Positions 6,366-12,102 of a stretch of DNA of 17,810 nucleotides are shown here, piece by piece. The stretch comes from Desulfuromusa sp. (GTDB taxonomy: Bacteria; Desulfobacterota; Desulfuromonadia; Desulfuromonadales; Geopsychrobacteraceae). Under the pieces are notes generated by a model. The model searched no databases. It was not told the origin of the DNA and worked only from the letters and a program-made list of their open reading frames with translations. Position 1 is the stretch's first letter. Each line of letters opens with the position of its first letter. The DNA is taken from positions 1-17,810 of the forward strand of contig JAGGWI010000048.1 of NCBI GenBank assembly GCA_021157505.1. Direction: 5' to 3'. A program made the position numbers and the translations under genes.

Positions 6366-7049
6366 TTATATATCCATTTTGCGGATATTACCCATCTGGT
6401 GTTCTTCCCCGATCCGGGTTTCTCCCAGACAGTAGGAACAGAGCGCAGAAGGCATGGAGAAGCGTAGGACTTTCCCTTTCAGGGTTTCAATATCTGACGC
6501 TTCTTCAAACAAACTGGTCAGTTCAAAGGCTCCCTGTCCGGTGATCCCGTTGACATTCATGATGATGGCACCGGGGTTGACCTGTTTGACCCGCGAGGCA
6601 AAAACTTCCCGTTCAGCCTGGGAGACGATGTCACCTTTGGTGATGATCACGATATCGGCTGATTTCAACATTGGCCCGATCTTTTTTGGTGTACCGATCC
6701 CACTGAGATTGTCGATCACACAGACCGCGGTAATTTCTTTAATGTGAGGAGAGCAGCGGTTGCATAGCCCGGCACTTTCGCTGATCAGGTATTCACAGCC
6801 ATTTTTGTGTCCCCAGGTGACACACGATTCGATATTGCTGACAAAATAGTGATCCGGGCAAAGTGCCCCCGAGAGTCCTTTTTTGACCAGCACCCCTTTT
6901 TGGGCATAGAGTTTATCGTCATCGGTCAGCAGACAGTCAAATTTGACCACCCCGATTTTTTTATCACGAGCCTGTAGAGCCTCAATCACTCGTAAAATGA
7001 CGGATGTTTTCCCGGATGATGGTGGCCCGGATATGGTTAAAAATCTCAT
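6366..7049 (-). CDS. HypB/UreG-like P-loop NTPase with two CxxC motifs
   Basis: 227 residues from the ATG at 7049, preceded by AGGTGA. P-loop GPPSSGKT is at 8-15. A G4-like TKGD (137-140) follows a hydrophobic strand, ADIVIITKGD, suggesting GTP specificity. The layout resembles SIMIBI metallochaperone GTPases such as HypB and UreG. Two cysteine pairs stand out: C96-x-x-C99 with H102 (GLCNRCSPH) and C204-x-x-C207 (ALCSYC), plus C76 and C85. These could bind a metal or an Fe-S cluster. It is second in the group with the solute-binding-fold protein and the ABC ATPase. Metal delivery is inference; no hydrogenase or urease genes are nearby. Confidence 0.84.
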   Translation of the reverse strand: MRFLTISGPPSSGKTSVILRVIEALQARDKKIGVVKFDCLLTDDDKLYAQKGVLVKKGLSGALCPDHYFVSNIESCVTWGHKNGCEYLISESAGLCNRCSPHIKEITAVCVIDNLSGIGTPKKIGPMLKSADIVIITKGDIVSQAEREVFASRVKQVNPGAIIMNVNGITGQGAFELTSLFEEASDIETLKGKVLRFSMPSALCSYCLGETRIGEEHQMGNIRKMDI

Positions 7050-7075
7050 GATTTCACCTATTGATGTAATGTTTG

Positions 7076-7147
7076 CGTAGGGGCGGACCGGTGTGTCCGC
7101 CCTGTTTGTTTTGCCGTAAATGGGCGAACACATCGGTTCGCCCCTAC
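7076..7147. repeat. Inverted pair of REP-like hairpin units
   Basis: The left unit (7076-7102) starts CGTAGGGGCGGACC and ends GTCCGCCC. The right unit (7122-7147) is its inverted copy, GGGCGAACACATCGG then TTCGCCCCTAC. Each unit is itself a small hairpin, and the two face each other across 19 bp, as in a BIME. It lies between the first two genes of the minus-strand group. Confidence 0.85.
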
Positions 7148-7159
7148 AAAAGACATATG

Positions 7160-8392
7160 TTATGCCGCGTTCATTGAATCTTCAAAAACTTTCGTTGTGT
7201 GTTTAATCAAGGCACCAATATCGTTCTGGTAGATATAATCCCAGCCGATCCACTTCCACGGATGATCCCCTTCCAGTTGATTGTCCACTTCCGGGTGGAC
7301 CGAGGGGAATAGCCCTCTTTGTGCCAGAATTTCCCCGACTGGTTTGCTGGAGAGATATTCGGCAATCGGCTTGACCGTTTCCAGACTGTCCCGTTTGGTG
7401 AGCATGAAAATCGGGCTGACAACTGCGCCATCTTCGGGCCAGATAATCTCCAGGCTTTTAACCATCCGTGCCATTTTGGTAAAGAAGTAAGGCATGATGG
7501 TAATCAGGGGCTTTTCTTCGGCAACCCGTTTGGCATTCTTAACCATCTGTGATGGATGCATAGCTTTCAACATACAGCGGCCCAGCTTTTTAATTCCTTC
7601 GTCACCGTGTTCTTTGTGCAGGGCAAGGAGGATGGCGTTAAACAGGTCGAAATCACCGACCGGCAAGGCAACTTTCTGCTCATATTCTGGTTTCAGCAGG
7701 TCAGCCCAGGTTCGTGGAATGGGAAGATCGCCAAGAACATCGTGATTAACCATGAAAACTGCGGGAACTGCGGCAATAATTGAATAATCTTTTTTAGGAT
7801 CTTTAATGTCAATGTCAGCAAAATCAGGATTGACGGCAGGATCGGTGATATCGGTAAAAACCCCTTGATCTTTAAAGCGGCCGATTGTTTTCTGATCAAA
7901 GAAGGTTTCAAATCCGGCAGAGAGGAAGATGTCTGGCAATTCTTCGGCTTTTTCAATTCCCTGAATATTCTCTTCAATCCAGTTGGCGCCGACTGATGCG
8001 GCCTCCAGTTTGTAACTGACCGTATTCCCTGTTTCAACGGTATAGTTTTCAATAAAGGCATCAAACCCTTCCAGCAATGGCAAGCGGACCGGGCAGGGGA
8101 GTAGACCGGATACGGTAACCTGACTGCCGGTTTTTTCCGTCACTTTCATGGTCACGTCAACCTGATTCAGTTCCTCATCAATTTTAGTCTGAAGCAGACC
8201 AAGGAAATTATCCAGATCATATTTCTTGGTCTGTGCCGCCCGTTCCAGTTTCAGAAATGCACCAACGGCGTTGCGCTGTTTTTCATCCCGAAAGTTGTCA
8301 AACCCGTTAGCAACAAAAACATCCAGGGTTTCTGGCCAGCGATCAAGAACATCTTTGACGGTCATATCTTTGTTTAACAGGGTCGTTGTCAT
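7160..8392 (-). CDS. DUF1858 domain fused to a type 2 solute-binding-protein fold, no signal peptide
   Basis: 410 residues. Residues ~5-65 (LLNKDMTVKDVLDRWPETLDVFVANGF...) match the DUF1858 pattern of a short helical domain. From ~93 to 400 the sequence resembles extracellular solute-binding proteins of the iron(III)/thiamine type: SGLLPCPVRLPLLEGF, PRTWADLLKPEYEQKVALP, and a C-terminal RGLFPSVHPEVDN. Such proteins normally begin with a signal or lipoprotein peptide; this one begins MTTTLLNKD with no hydrophobic segment, so it appears cytoplasmic. The ATG at 8392 has GAGGAA upstream. It is first in the group and sits under an FNR-type promoter divergent from hcp. The ligand is unknown; a metal complex or anion is a guess. 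Confidence 0.85.
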   Translation of the reverse strand: MTTTLLNKDMTVKDVLDRWPETLDVFVANGFDNFRDEKQRNAVGAFLKLERAAQTKKYDLDNFLGLLQTKIDEELNQVDVTMKVTEKTGSQVTVSGLLPCPVRLPLLEGFDAFIENYTVETGNTVSYKLEAASVGANWIEENIQGIEKAEELPDIFLSAGFETFFDQKTIGRFKDQGVFTDITDPAVNPDFADIDIKDPKKDYSIIAAVPAVFMVNHDVLGDLPIPRTWADLLKPEYEQKVALPVGDFDLFNAILLALHKEHGDEGIKKLGRCMLKAMHPSQMVKNAKRVAEEKPLITIMPYFFTKMARMVKSLEIIWPEDGAVVSPIFMLTKRDSLETVKPIAEYLSSKPVGEILAQRGLFPSVHPEVDNQLEGDHPWKWIGWDYIYQNDIGALIKHTTKVFEDSMNAA

Positions 8393-8439
8393 AACTATAG
8401 TTCCTCACTTTAAATGTGTTTATGGCCCGTTTTAAGGCG

Positions 8440-8445
8440 AGTATA
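8440..8445 (-). promoter_or_regulatory. -10 box of the FNR-type promoter for the minus-strand group
   Basis: Read on the minus strand this is TATACT, five of six matches to TATAAT. It starts exactly 22 nt after the FNR box at 8468-8481, so the box centre falls at -41.5, the class II activator position. Confidence 0.6.
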
Positions 8446-8467
8446 CGGGAAGAGGTTGCGGCTTAAA

Positions 8468-8481
8468 TTGATGCAGATCAA
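8468..8481. promoter_or_regulatory. Perfect FNR-type box TTGATGCAGATCAA
   Basis: It matches the CRP/FNR consensus TTGAT-N4-ATCAA at all ten defined positions and is palindromic in the half sites. It is placed for class II activation of the minus-strand group. It would also cover the start site of the promoter at 8484-8512. FNR, HcpR or a related regulator could bind; the regulator gene is not in the window. Confidence 0.72.
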
Positions 8482-8483
8482 GA

Positions 8484-8512
8484 AATATCAGAAATATTAC
8501 CATTTTTGTCAA
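8484..8512 (-). promoter_or_regulatory. Possible sigma-70 promoter P2 for the minus-strand group
   Basis: On the minus strand: TTGACA (8512-8507), 17 nt, GATATT (8489-8484). The -35 is perfect and the -10 matches at four of six. The FNR box begins 2 nt downstream of its -10, which would favour repression of this promoter. Confidence 0.4.
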
Positions 8513-8520
8513 CAATCCCT

Positions 8521-8550
8521 ATTCTATGGAGTGCAATACCTGATTGTCAA
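8521..8550 (-). promoter_or_regulatory. Possible sigma-70 promoter P3 for the minus-strand group
   Basis: On the minus strand: TTGACA (8550-8545), 18 nt, TAGAAT (8526-8521). The -35 is perfect and the -10 matches at five of six. By consensus this is the best sigma-70 match in the window, about 130 bp before the ATG. Confidence 0.5.
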
Positions 8551-8645
8551 CTCAATGAGGCTCGAAAAAAAATTAATTTGCACTATGCAAACGTATTTAG
8601 TTGATTTTAGTCGCCTGAGAAAATATAACTGTTTTTATCTACAAT

Positions 8646-8659
8646 TTGACCTGGATCAA
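8646..8659. promoter_or_regulatory. FNR/HcpR-type box TTGACCTGGATCAA upstream of hcp
   Basis: The half sites TTGAC and ATCAA with a 4-bp spacer fit a mixture of the HcpR consensus (TTGAC-N4-GTCAA) and the FNR consensus. A weak -10 (CATTTT, 8682-8687) starts exactly 22 nt after it, again class II geometry, now facing hcp. Control of hcp by HcpR or FNR is established in several anaerobes. Confidence 0.65.
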
Positions 8660-8738
8660 TTTTTTCGGGTGCTGACTGTGTCATTTTCTAGCGGCGAAGA
8701 AAATAATCCTATGACCTTAACCAAAGGAGTACATCAAC

Positions 8739-10367
8739 ATGAGTATGTTTTGTTTTCAATGTCAGGAAGCGGCTAAGAATACGGGCTGTGAAATTGTCGG
8801 CGTCTGTGGAAAAAAAGAAGACACCGCGCAACTGCAGGATCTGCTGGTTTTTACCCTGAAGGGGTTGGCCGTTGTTGCTGCCGAAGCTAAAAAGCAGGGT
8901 AAGCGGGATGCTTCTACCGGTCTGTTTATTGCTCAGGGTCTGTTCGCAACGATTACCAATGCAAACTTTGACAATGCCCGTTTTGTCGAGCTGATCAAAG
9001 CAACTGTTTCCAAACGTGATGGTTTGAAAACTGCGATTGGTTTCAGCAGTGATGCTGATGTTGTTAACTGGAATGGTTCTGAGTCCGAATTTGTCGCAAA
9101 AGGGTCAGAGGTTGGGGTTCTGTCTCAACCGAATGAAGATGTCCGTTCTTTGCGTGAACTGCTGATTTATGGTTTGAAGGGACTGGCAGCCTATACCGAT
9201 CATGCCGCTATCCTTGGTTTTGAGAAAGCTGAAGTTTATGATTTTATCGTTGAAGCATTGGTATCAACGACCCAGGATCTAAGTGTCGATGAGATGGTCG
9301 GTATGGTGCTGAAATGTGGCTCCACAGCTGTCACTGCCATGGCTCTGCTTGATGAAGCCAATACTACCTCTTATGGCAATCCAGAAATGACGACTGTTAA
9401 GCTTGGAGTGCGCGGTAACCCCGGCATCCTGATTTCCGGTCACGATATGAAGGATATGGAAGAGCTGCTCAAACAGACTGAAGGAACCGGCGTTGACGTC
9501 TATACTCACTGTGAAATGTTGCCGGCCAACTCCTATCCGGCATTCAAAAAATACGACCACCTGGTCGGCAATTATGGCAATGCCTGGTATGAGCAGGGTA
9601 AGGAATTTACCACTTTTAATGGTCCCATCCTGATGACCACCAACTGTATTACCCCGGTTAAAGATGCTTACAAAAATCGTATTTACACCACCGGTCTGGC
9701 TGGTTGGCCAGGAGTGACCCATATTGAAGATCGTCCTGAGGGTGGCAGCAAAGATTTTTCAGCACTGATTGAGCAGGCTAAAACCTGCGAAGCACCGACC
9801 GAAATTGAAACCGGTGAGATTGTTGCTGGTTTCGCTCACCATCAAGTGATGGCAGTGGCTGATAAAGTTGTAGATGCAATCAAGACTGGTGCTCTTAAGC
9901 GCTTTGTGGTTATGGCTGGTTGCGATGGCCGTCATAACAGCCGGAAGTATTTCACTGAAGTGGCTGAAGAATTGCCAAAGGACACGATTATTCTGACGGC
10001 TGGTTGTGCCAAGTTCCGTTATAATAAACTGGATCTCGGCGATATCGGTGGGATTCCACGGGTTCTCGATGCCGGCCAGTGTAACGATTCTTATTCCCTG
10101 GTCTACATCGCTATGGAATTGCAGAAAGTCTTTGAGCTGGACAACATCAATGATCTGCCGATCTCCTACGATATCGCCTGGTACGAGCAAAAGGCGGTCA
10201 TCGTTTTGTTGGCGTTGCTTTCTCTTGGCGTCAAGGGTATTCGCCTTGGACCAACATTGCCTGCTTTCCTTTCACCGAATGTGGTCAAAGTCCTGGTTGA
10301 CAGCTTTGACATCAAACCTATCGGTGAAGTGAAAGCTGATGTTGAAGCAATAATGGCTGGAAATTAA
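8739..10367 (+). CDS. hcp: Hybrid cluster protein (hydroxylamine reductase / NO-related), class I
   Basis: 542 residues. The N-terminal cluster motif is C5-x2-C8-x8-C17-x5-C23, the class I pattern that binds a [4Fe-4S] cluster. The hybrid Fe-S-O cluster ligands are all visible: H235, E259, C303, C395, C423, C448, E483 and K485, with constant offsets from the Desulfovibrio enzyme as I recall it. Hcp is cytoplasmic; it reduces hydroxylamine in vitro and acts in nitric oxide and nitrosative stress responses (NO reductase or S-nitrosylation activity reported in E. coli). The reductase Hcr is not adjacent. The ATG at 8739 has AAAGGAG upstream. It is monocistronic, with an upstream FNR/HcpR-type box and a terminator after the stop. 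Confidence 0.97.
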   Translation: MSMFCFQCQEAAKNTGCEIVGVCGKKEDTAQLQDLLVFTLKGLAVVAAEAKKQGKRDASTGLFIAQGLFATITNANFDNARFVELIKATVSKRDGLKTAIGFSSDADVVNWNGSESEFVAKGSEVGVLSQPNEDVRSLRELLIYGLKGLAAYTDHAAILGFEKAEVYDFIVEALVSTTQDLSVDEMVGMVLKCGSTAVTAMALLDEANTTSYGNPEMTTVKLGVRGNPGILISGHDMKDMEELLKQTEGTGVDVYTHCEMLPANSYPAFKKYDHLVGNYGNAWYEQGKEFTTFNGPILMTTNCITPVKDAYKNRIYTTGLAGWPGVTHIEDRPEGGSKDFSALIEQAKTCEAPTEIETGEIVAGFAHHQVMAVADKVVDAIKTGALKRFVVMAGCDGRHNSRKYFTEVAEELPKDTIILTAGCAKFRYNKLDLGDIGGIPRVLDAGQCNDSYSLVYIAMELQKVFELDNINDLPISYDIAWYEQKAVIVLLALLSLGVKGIRLGPTLPAFLSPNVVKVLVDSFDIKPIGEVKADVEAIMAGN

Positions 10368-10393
10368 ACGCAGCTTATAAGTATTGAAGATTG

Positions 10394-10431
10394 AAAGGGT
10401 GGATGGTCGAAAGACTGTCCACCCTTTTTTT
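10394..10431 (+). terminator. Rho-independent terminator of hcp
   Basis: AAAGGGTGGA (10394-10403) pairs with TCCACCCTTT (10418-10427) around a 14-nt loop that can extend the pairing, followed by a T run. It lies 27 nt after the hcp stop. Confidence 0.92.
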
Positions 10432-10453
10432 GTTCTAAATATTGAAACATTCA

Positions 10454-10482
10454 TTGAAATTTTCGCTACTTGTTGGCAGAAT
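10454..10482 (+). promoter_or_regulatory. Possible sigma-70 promoter of hisG
   Basis: TTGAAA (10454-10459), 17 nt, CAGAAT (10477-10482), with five and four matches of six. It lies between the hcp terminator and the hisG start. Confidence 0.4.
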
Positions 10483-10535
10483 GCCGCAACCTGAATATCA
10501 ACAACAATAATCATCATTCAAGAAGGAAATTGAAT

Positions 10536-11474
10536 ATGTCATACGGAAAAAAAGAGGGTGTTCTTTATTTTGGTATTCCATCTGGAAGCCTTAACGAACA
10601 GGTTTTACGCCTGTTGGCAAAGTCGGGTCGGCCGTTAAAAAAAGGGCGGCAATATGAGATGATGGGTCCCTATGACAAGGATGTTGTTTTCCGGATTCTT
10701 GATCGCAAAGAGATGGCCCAGAAGGTGAGCGATGGAATTGTCGATTGCGGGATCACTGGCAAGGATTATATTTTTGAAGCGGGACGGGAAAATGAGGTGG
10801 TGGTGTTGGGGGATTTTATCTTTTCCAAGTATACCAACCAGCCTTCCCGGTTGGTTCTGGCAACTCGGCCGGGACTTGGCATCGAAACCCCTGAGGATTG
10901 CAAGGGGAAGATTATCGCCACCGAGCTGCCGAATTTGACCAGGCGGCGAATGTCTGAGTTGTATGGTATCGATGATCTCCAGATTTTACACAGCGAGGGG
11001 AAGACCGAGGCAAAAGTGAATATGGGGGAGTGTGATGCTTTTACCGATATTACCGAAACCGGCGCGACCTTAAAAGCAAATGGCAATATTATTATCGCCG
11101 AGTTGTTTACCTCCAATCCTCAGTTGATTGCCAATCCCGATGCCATCAAAAATTCAGCAAAACTGGAAAAGATGGAAGATATCCGCATCTGTATTGATGC
11201 GGTGTTGCAGGCGGAGCGGGAACCGGTTTTTATGGTGTTTATGGATGTTCCAACCACAGTTTTGTCTCAAGTTGAGAAGCTGTTGCCATCGGTCGTTTCT
11301 CCAACTGTCAGTCCCGTTATTGATAAAGCATGGTGCAGTGTCTCAGCGGTGATTCGTGAATCGGAGCTGAATATTCTGGCTCCACAATTACTCCGACTTG
11401 GTGTCGATGGCATTGTGCCTATTCCGGCACCCAAGGTTTTTACTCAGGATATGGTCAAGGCGAACCGTTTTTAA
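10536..11474 (+). CDS. hisG: ATP phosphoribosyltransferase, long form
   Basis: 312 residues. It catalyses the first step of histidine synthesis, ATP + PRPP to phosphoribosyl-ATP. Visible features are the N-terminal FGIPSGSLNEQV, a GIVDCGITGKDYIFE segment, the ELPNLTRRRM region, and the PRPP-loop region CDAFTDITETGATLKAN. A C-terminal extension of ~80 residues follows (VFMDVPTTVLSQVEKLLPS ... DGIVPIPAPKVF), the regulatory domain of long-form HisG. The long form does not need HisZ. I chose ATG 10536 because AAGGA lies 9 nt upstream; the frame extends back to 10470, but that part is Asn/His-rich and unlike the family. The stop codon lies inside an inverted repeat that continues into the gap before hisI. 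Confidence 0.93.
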   Translation: MSYGKKEGVLYFGIPSGSLNEQVLRLLAKSGRPLKKGRQYEMMGPYDKDVVFRILDRKEMAQKVSDGIVDCGITGKDYIFEAGRENEVVVLGDFIFSKYTNQPSRLVLATRPGLGIETPEDCKGKIIATELPNLTRRRMSELYGIDDLQILHSEGKTEAKVNMGECDAFTDITETGATLKANGNIIIAELFTSNPQLIANPDAIKNSAKLEKMEDIRICIDAVLQAEREPVFMVFMDVPTTVLSQVEKLLPSVVSPTVSPVIDKAWCSVSAVIRESELNILAPQLLRLGVDGIVPIPAPKVFTQDMVKANRF

Positions 11475-11568
11475 CGCAGAGATGCTGAGATCGGAGAGTC
11501 CGCAGAGAAAAAAATGAGATATTCTTGTTCTTAAGTTTCTCTGTTTCTCTCCACCTCTCCGTTAAAAA
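11468..11568. repeat. Inverted repeat made of 8-bp GAGA-type units, overlapping the hisG stop
   Basis: The left end TTTTTAACG (11468-11476) mirrors CGTTAAAAA (11560-11568). The left arm continues as 8-bp units CGCAGAGA-TGCTGAGA-TCGGAGAG, and the right arm on the minus strand as CGGAGAGG-TGGAGAGA-AACAGAGA. It has the same architecture as the element at 6284-6350. The hisG TAA (11472-11474) is part of the arm. Confidence 0.75.
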
Positions 11569-11591
11569 TATTTCTTTTTTGGGAGATTGTT

Positions 11592-11990
11592 ATGGATAAA
11601 AAAATATTAGAAGAGGGCACCAAGCTGCTGATCGATTTCAAAAAGCGGGGTGGTTTAATTCCCGCAGTGGTACAGGATGTTGCTGATGGGCGTATTTTGA
11701 TGCTGGCTTATGTGAATCCTGAAGCGTTAGAGACAACTTTAGAGAAGGGGATGGCTACTTTCTGGTCAACATCAAGAAATGAGCTGTGGACCAAGGGAGA
11801 AACTTCCGGCGATTTTCTTAAAATTGTCGAGATCCTGACCGATTGTGATCAGGATGCATTGATCTATCGGGTTGAACCGCAGGGTGGTGGTGCTTGCCAC
11901 ACCAGAGATCCTGAGTCGGGTAAAACCCGTTCCAGCTGCTTTTATCGAAAATTTGAATTGCCCGGCGAGCAATTAATCCACATAAAATAA
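11592..11990 (+). CDS. hisI: Phosphoribosyl-AMP cyclohydrolase
   Basis: 132 residues. It opens the adenine ring of phosphoribosyl-AMP in histidine synthesis. Family signatures are in order: LMLAYVNPEALETT, ATFWSTSRNELWTKGETSGDF, DCDQDAL (Mg2+-binding Asp residues and a zinc-ligand Cys), GGGACHT, and SCFYR (the other zinc Cys). Length is that of the stand-alone enzyme without the HisE domain. The ATG at 11592 has GGGAG upstream. It lies 117 nt after hisG with the repeat between them. A terminator follows directly, so hisG-hisI form a short unit apart from the other his genes. Confidence 0.95.
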   Translation: MDKKILEEGTKLLIDFKKRGGLIPAVVQDVADGRILMLAYVNPEALETTLEKGMATFWSTSRNELWTKGETSGDFLKIVEILTDCDQDALIYRVEPQGGGACHTRDPESGKTRSSCFYRKFELPGEQLIHIK

Positions 11991-12010
11991 GTAAGAGAAC
12001 AGATTGGTAA

Positions 12011-12052
12011 AAGAAAAAAGCGGTCGGTGAAGAACCTTCCGCTTTTTTCTTT
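12011..12052 (+). terminator. Rho-independent terminator after hisI
   Basis: AGAAAAAAGCGG (12012-12023) is perfectly complementary to CCGCTTTTTTCT (12039-12050), followed by more Ts. The A-rich left arm means it could also work in the reverse direction. Confidence 0.92.
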
Positions 12053-12102
12053 TGTCCGACTCTGATATTCTCCAAAGCTGATTTGATCTTTGGGAGTTAT
12101 TT

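Larger units (their letters stand above)
8393..8738. other. Divergent control region between the ABC/NTPase group and hcp
   Basis: 346 bp without a gene. It contains an FNR-type box for each direction (8468-8481 and 8646-8659), a -10 match for the minus strand at 8440-8445, and two further sigma-70-like promoters on the minus strand at 8521-8550 and 8484-8512. Each is listed separately. The stretch is AT-rich. Confidence 0.75.

Noticed and set aside
7050..7133. Extended start for the NTPase (MCSPIYGKTNR...)
   Set aside because: The extension is a translation of the REP pair. AGGTGA directly precedes the ATG at 7049, which places the P-loop at the N-terminus as usual.
10470..10535. Asn/His-rich frame before hisG as a his attenuator leader peptide
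   Set aside because: It has only two His codons, no stop before hisG and no terminator/antiterminator pair. It is an upstream extension of the hisG frame.
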